This document shows positions 1 to 8,333 of a stretch of 64,000 nt of DNA, in pieces (positions within the stretch are counted from its first letter, which is position 1; every line of letters begins with the position of its first letter). Source of the DNA: Arhodomonas aquaeolei DSM 8974 (GTDB taxonomy: Bacteria > Pseudomonadota > Gammaproteobacteria > Nitrococcales > Nitrococcaceae); contig NZ_KB894802.1 in assembly GCF_000374645.1 (NCBI RefSeq), positions 1,924 through 65,923 of the forward strand, given 5' to 3'. Under the pieces are notes generated by a model. The model had not been told where the DNA came from. It worked only from the letters and a program-made list of their open reading frames with translations, and searched no databases. Made by a program: the position numbers and the translations under genes.

Positions 1-2043
1 GTGTTCCCCGCACCCGCGGGGCTGAACCGAGATCCTGCCTGGTGTGCCGGAGCAGGATATCGTGTTCCCCGCACCCGCGGGGCTGAACCGGTTTATGATT
101 CCCAGCGCGTGCGAGTGGGGCTGTGTTCCCCGCACCCGCGGGGCTGAACCGGTAAACGTGGTTAACGCATACAGGAGATAGAGGTGTTCCCCGCACCCGC
201 GGGGCTGAACCGCGCACCGTGCCGTCGACGCCCACGCGATACGTGTGTTCCCCGCACCCGCGGGGCTGAACCGCAGACCAACCCCCGCACCGGGCGTCCG
301 TACAGGTGTTCCCCGCACCCGCGGGGCTGAACCGCACGGCGAGGCCGCCGCGGTCACGGTGCTCGCGGTGTTCCCCGCACCCGCGGGGCTGAACCGACAT
401 GCTGCCCATGTCCGCAATCGCCCGTTACGTGTTCCCCGCACCCGCGGGGCTGAACCGCGACCTGACCAATGCCGCACGCCAGCAGCAGCGTGTTCCCCGC
501 ACCCGCGGGGCTGAACCGCGGGCCAGCACGTCCTGGCGCTGTTCGAGAAAGTGTTCCCCGCACCCGCGGGGCTGAACCGGCGCCGTCGCCGGAATCGTCA
601 AGCTGCACCAGGTGTTCCCCGCACCCGCGGGGCTGAACCGCGTGCGCAATCGTGAATACCGATATCTGTCGCGTGTTCCCCGCACCCGCGGGGCTGAACC
701 GCTGTGCTCGTGGCGCCGGCGTCTTAGTCGGGCGTGTTCCCCGCACCCGCGGGGCTGAACCGTTAACGGCCCCTCACTGAGCTGGCTGAATCGCGTGTTC
801 CCCGCACCCGCGGGGCTGAACCTGGTGGCCCTGGTGGCCGCTGTGGTGGTGGCTGGTGTTCCCCGCACCCGCGGGGCTGAACCGAGCCGAAACGGGATCA
901 ACGATTTTCTTGTCACGTGTTCCCCGCACCCGCGGGGCTGAACCGCCACCGGCGACAAACAGCACCACACCGAATGTGTGTTCCCCGCACCCGCGGGGCT
1001 GAACCGTGGTGTGCGCCGTCCGGGGTTGGCAACGTGATGTGTTCCCCGCACCCGCGGGGCTGAACCGCGGATCGGTTTCCACAGGCGTCTCCTGCTCAGG
1101 TGTTCCCCGCACCCGCGGGGCTGAACCGCGGACGTTCGCCTCCGCCCACTCGCTCGGCTTGTGTTCCCCGCACCCGCGGGGCTGAACCGCCCCAGCGTCA
1201 GGGCTACAGCTACCAGCCGATGTGTTCCCCGCACCCGCGGGGCTGAACCAGGTCAGGTCGAAACCGGATCATTTGAGGCTGCGTGTTCCCCGCACCCGCG
1301 GGGCTGAACCGCACCGCCGGCGTTTCCTCCAGGGTCCGGGCCTGTGTTCCCCGCACCCGCGGGGCTGAACCGCCGCGACGGTGCGCTACCGGGAATCGCT
1401 CGCCGTGTTCCCCGCACCCGCGGGGCTGAACCGTCCGCCAGCACCAGCTCGCGGTCAGCGAGGTAGTGTTCCCCGCACCCGCGGGGCTGAACCGTATCGC
1501 AGGGGTGTCCCGTATTTCCAGTGGGAGTGTTCCCCGCACCCGCGGGGCTGAACCGAGTCCGTGCGACAAACGTTGCGCGAGCTGGGCGTGTTCCCCGCAC
1601 CCGCGGGGCTGAACCGGCCTCGTTCAAAGCGGGACAGGTTCCCGCGGTGTGTTCCCCGCACCCGCGGGGCTGAACCGTCCTCCTGCATCGACTTTGTCCC
1701 GTCGACGGCGTGTTCCCCGCACCCGCGGGGCTGAACCGATGGCCTGGCGCGTGATGCTGAACAGCCGCCCGTGTTCCCCGCACCCGCGGGGCTGAACCGG
1801 AGACGGCCAGGCGGTCGTGCTGCACGTCCACGTGTTCCCCGCACCCGCGGGGCTGAACCGGTCACGAATCCGCTCGCCATGAGCATCCAGCCGTGTTCCC
1901 CGCACCCGCGGGGCTGAACCGTCTATCGCGAACGAAAAACGGCCGCACTCAGGGTGTTCCCCGCACCCGCGGGGCTGAACCGTGCCGGGCATGAACTGCG
2001 CGATGCCGCGGGCGGTGTTCCCCGCACCCGCGGGGCTGAACCG
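1..2043 (+). CRISPR. Type I-E CRISPR array, 34 repeats and 33 spacers
   Basis: A 29-nt repeat starting GTGTTCCCCGCACCCGCGGG and ending GCTGAACCG recurs every 61 nt. Spacers are 32 nt, except spacer 6 (335-367), which is 33 nt. The repeat has the type I-E form: an internal CCCCGC/GCGGGG hairpin and an 8-nt 3' handle CTGAACCG, like the E. coli ATAAACCG handle. This orientation puts the leader to the left of position 1, outside the window, so spacers near 2043 should be the oldest. All repeats are identical except numbers 14 (795-823, last base T) and 21 (1222-1250, last base A). The first base of the window is the first base of a repeat, so the array may continue leftwards. No cas gene lies in the window, so activity cannot be judged. 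Confidence 0.98.
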
Positions 2044-2310
2044 GATTGCCAACCCGTCGGCTTTTTTTTACGCTCTAAAACTCGGTGTCGTGGTTAGGGC
2101 CGGGCCCCAGCGAGCCACGGCATCCGCCCACCCCGGCCGTGCGGGGTGAGGTCCCATCTACCGATCATTCCCGCCCGGATAAATGAGTATCCCGCGCCTC
2201 CGGTGATTGGCGTAGTTCAGGTTGGACGTCGGGATGAACGTTCACGCCCCCAGCATCCCTCCGTGCTCCTGGGCGATGACGAGCATCGCGCGGCCCTTGT
2301 CGTCCACGCG

Positions 2311-2339
2311 GTGTTCCCCACATCCGCGGGGCTGAACCG
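2311..2339 (+). repeat. Degenerate CRISPR repeat (2 mismatches of 29)
   Basis: It matches the array repeat at 27 of 29 positions, differing at repeat positions 10 (G to A) and 13 (C to T). It is detached from the regular array by about 270 nt and lies in the same orientation. Confidence 0.9.
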
Positions 2340-2550
2340 GCTGGTATGGAGTGACAACCTATCAGGCGGAGGAAGAAGCGCACGTCGAGACGTCCCGGCG
2401 TGGTGTGCGCCTTTTCCGGGGAGGCGAGTAATGACCGGGCCACGGCGCCGTCCCACCGTGGCCGCCCTGCGCGTGGGATTGGAGGTCCGGACGGGGACTG
2501 CCCGCACAATGAGTAATTTTATTATAAGAAAGGCCTCGTAGTGGATGCCA

Positions 2551-2579
2551 GCGTTCCCCTAACCCTCGGCGCTGAACCG
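2551..2579 (+). repeat. Degenerate CRISPR repeat (5 mismatches of 29)
   Basis: It is aligned without gaps to the array repeat, with changes at repeat positions 2, 10, 11, 16 and 20; the GCTGAACCG handle end is intact. It starts 240 nt after the 2311 copy, close to four array units. A GTTCCCT-containing segment at 2612-2640, exactly 61 nt further on, may be a still more decayed copy. Confidence 0.75.
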
Positions 2580-2655
2580 ACCTCGCCTTCAAGTCCGGCG
2601 AGGACACTGGCACGTTCCCTGTCAACGCCGGTTGAAAATCGCACACCTCCCTTGC

Positions 2656-2677
2656 CCCGGTGAGCGCGCTCACCGGG
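2656..2677. terminator. Perfect 22-bp palindrome at the end of istB
   Basis: CCCGGTGAGCG is followed directly by its reverse complement CGCTCACCGGG, spanning the istB stop codon. It may be a hairpin terminator for istB or an end of the inserted element. There is no T-tract on the minus strand, so the terminator role is uncertain. Confidence 0.4.
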
Positions 2678-3254
2678 TATTGACCGATCTCGACGAGCGC
2701 CTCTGGCGCGTGGTGCTGGGCGCCTCGGCCTCGCTGCGCAGTGCTTGCGAGAGAGCGGTGTGCTCACGCATGCGATAGCTGTTACCGCGGATGTTGACCA
2801 GGTGGCGGTGGTGGAGCAGCCGGTCGATGAGCGCGGCGGCCATCACCTCGTCACCGAAGATCTCGCCCCACTCCTCGAAGCCCCTGTTGGAGGTCAGCAC
2901 GGTGGAGGCGCGCTCGTAGCGCCGGGTCATGAGCTGGAAGAAGAGCACCGCACCGGTGTGGGTGACCGGCAGGTAGCCGATCTCATCGACCACCAGCAGT
3001 GAGGGATGGGTGAGCACGGCCAGACGGCGCTTGAGTTGCCCGGCGACCTGGGCTTCCTCCAGCGAGCTGATCAGATCCACGAGGCTGCCGTAGTACACGC
3101 GCTGCCCGTGCTTGGCGGCGATGATGGCGAGGCTGATGGCCAGGTGCGTTTTGCCCACCCCGGGCGGGCCGAGGAAGATCACGTTCTCGCGCCGTGCGAC
3201 AAAGCCGAGCTCGTGCAGGCTCTCGATCTGTTCGCGCTTGATTGAGGGCCGCAA
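2670..3254 (-). pseudogene. istB: Truncated IS21-family helper ATPase IstB
   Basis: This encodes 194 aa of an AAA+ IstB/DnaC-like ATPase, the IS21 transposition helper. Walker A (GPPGVGKTHLA, about residues 30-40), Walker B (LLVVDEIGYLP) and the C-terminal TSNRGF and ALIDRL motifs are present. IstB is usually near 250 aa. Here the N-terminal part is missing: the frame opens at a TTG just before the conserved PSI(K/D)R.QIE segment, and seven codons upstream it is closed by TAG. No istA transposase lies beside it. It sits between degenerate CRISPR repeats at 2551 and 3722, so it apparently inserted into, or recombined with, the decaying array tail. Probably a non-functional remnant. Confidence 0.85.
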
Positions 3255-3375
3255 GGCGACCCTGACGGTCAGCTACAACTGGAAGTAGGATCCATCGGCC
3301 ACGGATGGCCGGCCCCGCCGGGGTAGGCCCGTCGGCGGCACCCGGCGGTAGTCCCGTGCGTCACCCGTCCGTGAA

Positions 3376-3516
3376 GATGTTGGCTGCCGTAAGCGGTTTC
3401 ACAAGACCTGCTGGCTCCGGGAGAACCCCTCTCCCCCGGCCCCTCTCCCGCAAGGGGAGAGGGGTGTGGCACGGCCGTAGGTCGTCTGCTCCTGGCAGCC
3501 GATATTCCCGGTCTCG
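3376..3516. repeat. Dispersed intergenic repeat, copy 1
   Basis: It shares ordered modules with 15462-15669: GATGTTGGCTGCCG at the left end, then TTCCACAAGACC-like and GAGAACCC segments, a CCCCTCTCCC/GGGGAGAGGGG hairpin, GTAGGTCG(T/G)CTGCTC and GGCAGCCGA. The inverted repeats in this copy are less perfect. It looks like a non-coding repeat family. Confidence 0.75.
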
Positions 3517-3721
3517 GAGCCCGTCCGGGCAGCTATCCGCGGGTATCTGCAAAGCCTGGAACGGGGGCCGCTATCCGGCCGCGCTTTTCGAGCAAGGGCG
3601 TGCGGTATATGACGACGGGGCGCTGCGGGCTGGCTTGCTCGATATTGCCAGTGCCGTGAGCGGGGTGGAGGGCGAAGTCCGTGAGTGGTGATGAGGCCTC
3701 TCCGTGGTGGGCATCCCGGCG

Positions 3722-3751
3722 GTGTTCCCTGCGCCCGCGGGGCCGGAACCA
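3722..3751 (+). repeat. Degenerate CRISPR repeat beyond istB
   Basis: GTGTTCCCTGCGCCCGCGGG is followed by GCCGGAACC. Compared with the array repeat there are two substitutions in the first 21 bases and one small insertion in the handle. It is the only clear repeat on the right side of istB, which suggests the array once reached here. Confidence 0.75.
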
Positions 3752-3920
3752 GGGGGATTATCCGCCGTCGTCTTCGCCGGTGCTTGATCGCGCATGCCCT
3801 CGTGTATCAACGTTTCCGTGGTTGCCGGTGAGCGCCGCACGCCCCGTACACAGGGGCGCAGAGGTGGTTTCACGGCGTTGGTAACGGGACTGGGCCGCAC
3901 GCAGCGGTGGAGGACAGGCA

Positions 3921-5342
3921 ATGGCGTCCATGCTGGATCAGGCGAGAGCGCAGGCCCTGGTCGACGAGACCTGGGAGGCGTCCATCCTCCCGGCGCTGAC
4001 GGAGTACATCCGCATTCCGGCGAAGTCGCCGCACTTCGACGGGAAGTGGGCGGCGTCGGGGCATATCGATGCGGCGGTGGCGCTCGCGGAGCGGTGGTGC
4101 CGGGAGCAGCCGGTCGAGGGCATGAGCGTGGAGGTGGTGCGCCTGGAGGGGCGCACGCCGGTACTGCTGCTGGATATCCCCGGCACCGCCGAGGGCACGG
4201 TGCTGCTCTACGGCCACCTGGACAAGCAGCCGGAAATGACCGGCTGGGACGCGGACAAGGGGCCGTGGCAGCCGGTCATGGAGGGCGACCGGCTCTACGG
4301 CCGCGGCGGCGCGGACGATGGCTATGCGGTGTTCGCCTCGCTGACGGCGGTACGCGCGCTGCAGGACCAGGATGTGGCGCATCCACGCTGCGTCGTGTTG
4401 ATCGAGACCTGCGAGGAGAGCGGCAGCTTCGACCTGCCTCACTACATCGATGCCCTGGCCGGGCGCATCGGCGAGCCGGGGCTGGTGATCTGCCTGGATT
4501 CCGGCTGCGGCAACTACGACCAGCTCTGGCTGACCACGTCGCTACGCGGCATGGCGATGGGCGATCTCAGCGTGGAGATCCTCGAGGAGGGCGTGCACTC
4601 CGGGGACGCCGGCGGTGTGGTGCCGGACAGTTTCCGCCTGGCCCGGGGCCTGCTGGAGCGCCTGGAGTCGGCGGCGGACGGGGAGATCCTGCCCGAGGCG
4701 TTCCGCGCCGAGATCCCGGCGGAGCGCCTGGAGCAGGCCGAGGCCGCGGCGTCGGTGCTGGGCGAGGGCGTCTATCGCAAGTTCCCCTTCGTCGGCGGTG
4801 CCGGCCCCGACCGCGACGACCCGATGGAGCTCATCCTGGACCGCACGTGGCGGCCGGCGCTGGCGGTCACCGGCGCCGACGGTCTGCCGCCGCTGGCGAG
4901 CGCGGGCAACGTGCTGCGCCCGCGCACGGTGCTGCGGCTGTCCCTGCGCCTGCCGCCGACGGTGGACGGCGAGGCGGCGACCCGTGCTCTCAAGGACCTG
5001 CTGGAGCGGGACCCGCCCAACGGCGCGCGGGTGCACTTCGACGCGGCCTGGGCGACCACCGGCTGGCATGCACCGCCGCTGGAGTCCTGGCTGTCGGACG
5101 CGGTGAATACCGCCTCGCAGGCGTGGTTCGGCCGGCCGGCGATGGCGATGGGCGAGGGTGGCACGATCCCGTTCATGGGCATGCTCGGCGAGCGCTTTCC
5201 GCAGGCGCAGTTCCTCATCACCGGTGTGCTCGGCCCGCAGTCCAACGCCCACGGGCCCAACGAGTTCCTGCACGTGCCCACGGCGCGGCGGCTAACCGGT
5301 GCCGTGGCCTCGGTGCTGGCGGCCCACGCCGCGCAGGGCTGA
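3921..5342 (+). CDS. M20 family metallopeptidase
   Basis: This is a 473-aa zinc-dependent peptidase of the M20/ArgE/DapE/CPG2 superfamily; substrate unknown. Visible motifs in order are YGHLDKQPE (first metal-ligand His-Asp), the bridging-Asp region YGRGGADDGY, ETCEESGS (catalytic and metal-binding Glu pair), CLDSG (metal Asp), a dimerisation-domain LRG.A..DL.V segment, and NAHGPNEF near the C-terminus (last metal His). No signal peptide is seen, so it is presumably cytosolic. The ATG follows GGACAGGCA. The gene stands alone, with repeats on both sides, so neighbours give no hint of substrate. A dipeptidase or aminoacyl-hydrolase role is most likely. Confidence 0.9.
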   Translation: MASMLDQARAQALVDETWEASILPALTEYIRIPAKSPHFDGKWAASGHIDAAVALAERWCREQPVEGMSVEVVRLEGRTPVLLLDIPGTAEGTVLLYGHLDKQPEMTGWDADKGPWQPVMEGDRLYGRGGADDGYAVFASLTAVRALQDQDVAHPRCVVLIETCEESGSFDLPHYIDALAGRIGEPGLVICLDSGCGNYDQLWLTTSLRGMAMGDLSVEILEEGVHSGDAGGVVPDSFRLARGLLERLESAADGEILPEAFRAEIPAERLEQAEAAASVLGEGVYRKFPFVGGAGPDRDDPMELILDRTWRPALAVTGADGLPPLASAGNVLRPRTVLRLSLRLPPTVDGEAATRALKDLLERDPPNGARVHFDAAWATTGWHAPPLESWLSDAVNTASQAWFGRPAMAMGEGGTIPFMGMLGERFPQAQFLITGVLGPQSNAHGPNEFLHVPTARRLTGAVASVLAAHAAQG

Positions 5343-6017
5343 GTGGCTGGCTGTGACCCTCCGGCAGGTTGTTCACCCGGGAGTTACCCGGAAGACTGGC
5401 GGTGCAAGCCGGGCCTTCCCGCCAGGAGGGCCGGGTGAGCGACCTTGTCTGTTGACCCTGCTCCTGGGTAGGGGATGGCAGTTCGGGTAGTTCAGGTAGG
5501 TCGTGCGCCGCAGGCGTGCGACATTCCGGACCGATCCCGGCCGGAGTCGCAAGCCGAGCCTTCCCGCCAGGAGGGCCGGGTGAGCGACCTTGTCTGTTGA
5601 TCCCGTTCCCGGGTAGAGGATGGAAGTTCCGGGAGGTCGTGCGCCGCAGGCGTGGGACATTCCGGACCGGTACCGGAGCGTCGCACACGGCCTGCGGCCG
5701 TGCCCGACCTACGCGGGCTGAGACCTTCCGGTAGGGTGTTCCCCCGGAAGCCACCCGGACGATTGGAGGTGCGAGCCGGACCACCCCGCCAGGAGGGCCG
5801 GGTGCGCAACGTTGTCTGTCGATCCTGGTCCCGGGTAGAGGATAGGCGTTCAGGTAGGTCGTGCGCCGCAGGCGTGCGACATTCCGGACCGGTCCCGGCG
5901 GCGTCGCACACGGCCTGCGGCCGTGCACGAACTACCCGGGTGGGTGCCCGGGCGCGACGATATCGTCTGGCGCGTGCGGCCGGCCTTGTATCAGTTCGGG
6001 GTTGAGGGGGTGCGCGG
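5343..6017. other. Gene-free stretch filled by tandem-like long repeats
   Basis: No gene is supported. Most of the stretch is three related repeat copies (5354-5928). The remaining 90 bases before the small minus-strand ORF show nothing recognisable. Confidence 0.6.
5354..5928. repeat. Three diverged copies of a long intergenic repeat
   Basis: Copies lie at 5354-5545, 5549-5702 and 5720-5928. All share GCCAGGAGGGCCGGGTG, a TTGTCTGT(T/C)GA segment, GGGTAG(A/G)GGAT, AGGTCGTGCGCCGCAGGCGT and CATTCCGGACCG in that order. Copies 1 and 3 also share a further 50-base module upstream, containing CCGG.AGG.TGTTC.CCCGG. Copies 2 and 3 end in a CACACGGCCTGCGGCCGTG palindrome. No open frame is conserved across copies, so this looks like a non-coding repeat family that has multiplied locally. 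Confidence 0.85.
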
Positions 6018-6272
6018 CTAGCGGCGCCGTGCCGCGAACGGCGTGCCCGCGTGGTAGCGGCGGCTGGTCGGCACGGCGGTCCGTGTCGGCCGGCGCGTGA
6101 GGGCCACGGCCAGCGCGGCGCTGACGTGGCCCGCCAGCCATTCGCGCAGCGCCGGGCTCGGGCGATAGCGCAGTACGGTCGGCGCCGGCGTGCGGTGTCC
6201 CCGTTCGACGACGTCATAGAGCACCGGCGGCCGGGGCCGGCGCCCGGGGGCGGTCGCGATTCCGTGCGACAT
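6018..6272 (-). CDS. Small hypothetical protein, 84 aa
   Basis: Unrecognised. The ATG at 6272 is preceded by GGAAGGATCACAAGC, a good ribosome binding site at normal spacing, which is the main support. The product is arginine- and proline-rich and basic, with a middle part LREWLAGHVSAALAVAL that could form one amphipathic helix. No signal peptide or metal motif is seen. It lies alone between holC and the repeat cluster. It may be a real lineage-specific small protein or a chance frame in GC-rich DNA. Confidence 0.4.
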   Translation of the reverse strand: MSHGIATAPGRRPRPPVLYDVVERGHRTPAPTVLRYRPSPALREWLAGHVSAALAVALTRRPTRTAVPTSRRYHAGTPFAARRR

Positions 6273-6424
6273 GCTTGTGATCCTTCCCGGTGGTCCCGCC
6301 GCGCGCGGCGGCGCGCGGCTTCCATACAGTACAGAGGCCTCATTATGGGTCGCCGCGCCGCGGTGTGTAGGCCTGTGCGACGGTTTCGTGCGGTAGGCCA
6401 CACTCCGGCCGGGCCGGTGTACCG

Positions 6425-6841
6425 CTATAACGTGTGGTTGGTGGGCGTGACGCCCGCGTCGCGATAGCTACGGAACCGCGCCCGGGCCGGCCGGCGGGTC
6501 TCGTCGTCGGCGGTGACGATCTCCGCGACGCGCTCGAAGCCCTGCCAGTCCGGCGGGATGGCGTCGGTGAGGTTCACCAGCACGTCCCGCCGCGGCACGT
6601 CGCTGCCCCAGGCGATGACGACGGCGTCCGTGTCATCCGCCTCGCGGGCGAGGGCGTGGGGCACGAAGCTGCCCTGGCGGAAGCTCCAGAGCATGTCGTC
6701 GAGCTGTGCCGCGGCGGCGCTGTCGCCGGCCAGGATGGTGACGCCGAACGCCCCGCGGTAGGCCTTCTCGGCGAGCCGGCAGGCGAAGTGCGCACGCGCC
6801 TCCGCGCCGGCCTCGCCGAGAATGTAGAAATCGACCTGCAC
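6425..6841 (-). CDS. holC: DNA polymerase III subunit chi
   Basis: This 138-aa HolC is the clamp-loader accessory subunit that links the polymerase III holoenzyme to SSB. The N-terminus VDFYIL and the family pattern (A..LAEKAY..G..V.I, then LDD.LW.F..GSFVPH, and D.LVNL at about residues 86-91) are clear. The start is a GTG at 6841, one base after the pepA stop (TGA-C-GTG), so the two genes are translationally linked. The order pepA-holC is common in gammaproteobacteria. Length is close to the E. coli protein (147 aa). Confidence 0.95.
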   Translation of the reverse strand: MQVDFYILGEAGAEARAHFACRLAEKAYRGAFGVTILAGDSAAAAQLDDMLWSFRQGSFVPHALAREADDTDAVVIAWGSDVPRRDVLVNLTDAIPPDWQGFERVAEIVTADDETRRPARARFRSYRDAGVTPTNHTL

Positions 6842-6842
6842 G

Positions 6843-8333
6843 TCAGCAGCGGTCGATCAGGTAGCGCGTGAGCAGCGGTACCGGCCGGCCGGTGGCGCCC
6901 TTGTTGTCGCCGCTGGTCCATGCGGTGCCGGCGATGTCGAGATGGGCCCAGCGCATCTTGCGGGTGAACCGCGAGAGGAAGCACGCCGCGGTGATGGTGC
7001 CCGCCGGGCGGCCGCCGACGTTGGCCATGTCCGCGAAGTTGCTCTTCAGCGCGTCCTGGTACTCCTCCCACAGCGGCAGCTCCCAGGCGCGGTCGCCGGT
7101 GTCGCGGCCGGCGGTGAGCAGCTCGTTGACCAGCGGGTGGTGGTTGCCGAGCACTGCGTGGGCCTCGTGGCCGAGGGCGATGATGCAGGCGCCGGTGAGG
7201 GTGGCCATGTCCACGACGCTGGTGGGCTCGTGGTAACGCTCGGTGTAGGTGAGCGCGTCGCAGAGCGCGAGCCGTCCCTCCGCGTCGGTGTTGAGGATCT
7301 CCACGGTCTGCCCGGACATGGTGGTGACGATGTCGCCGGGCTTGCTGGCGTTGCCGTCGGGGAGGTTCTCGGTGGCGGCGATCACCCCGACGAGGTTGAG
7401 CGGCAGCTCCAGCTCCAGCGCGGCGCGCACGGCGCCGAATACGCTCGCCGCCCCGCACATGTCGTACTTCATCTCGTCCATGGCCGCCGCGGGCTTCAGG
7501 GAGATGCCGCCGCTGTCGAAGGTCACGCCCTTGCCGACTAGGGCGTGGGGCTTGTCGCCCTTGTTGCCGCCGTCGTAGCGCATCACGATCAGCCGCGGCT
7601 CCTGGCGGCTGCCGCGGGCGACGGACAGCAGGGCGCCCATGCCGTGGGTTTCCATCTCCTTCGGCCCCAGTACCTCGACGGACAGCGCCGGGTACTCGGC
7701 GGCGAGCTGCTCGGCGCGCTCGGCGAGGTAGGTCGGCGTGCACAGGTTGCCGGGCAGGTTGCCCAGGTCGCGGGTGAGGTCCATGCCGTTGGCGATGGCC
7801 TGGCCCTCGCGCGCGGCCGCCTCGCCGGGGGCCAGGTCGCGGCGGCCGGGCACGGTGAGTACGAGCTTGCGCAGCGGCCGGCGCGGGGTATCCTTGCGGC
7901 TCTTGAGCTGGTCGAACCGGTACAGCGTGGTTGCCGTGGTCTGCACCGCCGTGCGCACCCGCCAGGGGTTGTCGCGGCCCTTCACGGGCAGGTCGGTGAG
8001 GTAGCTCACGGCCTCGACGGCGCCGCTGTCCTGCAGTGCGGAGGCCATGGCGGCGACCGCCTTGTTGTAGGCCTGGTCGCCGAACTCGCGCTCGCGGCCG
8101 CAGCCGACCAGCAGCACGCGGTCGCAGAGGGTGTCTGGTACATTGGTGAGCATCAGGGTCTGGCCGAGGCGGCCTTCCATGTCACCGCGGCGCAGCAGCT
8201 GCGTGAGAAAGCCGCCGCTCGCCTCGTCGAGCTGGCCCGCCGCGGCGGAGAGCCGGCGCGACTCGAAAACACCGACGACCACACAGGCTGAGCGCTGTTT
8301 TTCAGGGATGCCGCTCTTGACCGAGTATTCCAT
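6843..8333 (-). CDS. pepA: Leucyl (cytosol) aminopeptidase PepA
   Basis: This 496-aa M17 aminopeptidase releases N-terminal residues from peptides; in E. coli PepA also binds DNA in Xer recombination and carAB control. The family signature NTDAEGRL is present, as are VGKGVTFDSGG (metal-binding and catalytic Lys region) and the MCGAASV segment. The ATG at 8333 is chosen because of AAAGGAG seven bases upstream and because it gives the usual family length; the frame stays open much further upstream, but only across the divergent lptF gene. It is divergent from lptF (132-bp gap) and followed directly by holC. Confidence 0.97.
   Translation of the reverse strand: MEYSVKSGIPEKQRSACVVVGVFESRRLSAAAGQLDEASGGFLTQLLRRGDMEGRLGQTLMLTNVPDTLCDRVLLVGCGREREFGDQAYNKAVAAMASALQDSGAVEAVSYLTDLPVKGRDNPWRVRTAVQTTATTLYRFDQLKSRKDTPRRPLRKLVLTVPGRRDLAPGEAAAREGQAIANGMDLTRDLGNLPGNLCTPTYLAERAEQLAAEYPALSVEVLGPKEMETHGMGALLSVARGSRQEPRLIVMRYDGGNKGDKPHALVGKGVTFDSGGISLKPAAAMDEMKYDMCGAASVFGAVRAALELELPLNLVGVIAATENLPDGNASKPGDIVTTMSGQTVEILNTDAEGRLALCDALTYTERYHEPTSVVDMATLTGACIIALGHEAHAVLGNHHPLVNELLTAGRDTGDRAWELPLWEEYQDALKSNFADMANVGGRPAGTITAACFLSRFTRKMRWAHLDIAGTAWTSGDNKGATGRPVPLLTRYLIDRC

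Larger units (their letters stand above)
2044..2655. other. Gene-free stretch: decayed distal end of the CRISPR array
   Basis: No convincing gene is seen here. Just after the last intact repeat there is a T8 run (2062-2069), but no good stem immediately before it. Two recognisable degenerate repeats (2311-2339 and 2551-2579) lie in this stretch. A third, much weaker candidate (2612-2640) is exactly one 61-nt unit after the second. The stretch therefore looks like the old, mutating tail of the array on the side away from the leader. Confidence 0.6.
3255..3920. other. Gene-free stretch with a dispersed repeat and a stray CRISPR repeat
   Basis: No gene is supported here. The stretch holds a dispersed repeat (3376-3516), which shares modules with 15462-15669, and a degenerate CRISPR repeat (3722-3751). 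The reading frame ending at about 3691 has no recognisable domain and begins inside the dispersed repeat. Confidence 0.6.

Noticed and set aside
1-2052. Several long open frames on both strands of the array, with repeating peptides such as GSAPRVRGT and RFSPAGAGNT
   Set aside because: They are translations of the 29-nt CRISPR repeat. A 61-nt period rotates through three frames and keeps them open by chance.
2062-2069. T8 run after the last repeat as a terminator
   Set aside because: No stable stem lies immediately before it; the nearest hairpin is the repeat itself, too far away.
2126-2154. CCCC-N8-GGGG segment that could be another decayed CRISPR repeat (a similar one near 3837)
   Set aside because: Only the hairpin core matches; both ends and the spacing do not fit, and such GC hairpins are common here.
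3305-3691. 128-codon plus-strand frame right of istB
   Set aside because: It starts before and runs through a dispersed repeat, with no recognisable domain or ribosome binding site.
3794-5356. 520-codon frame parallel to the M20 peptidase gene
   Set aside because: Arg/Gly-rich shadow frame; the peptidase frame has clear M20 motifs.
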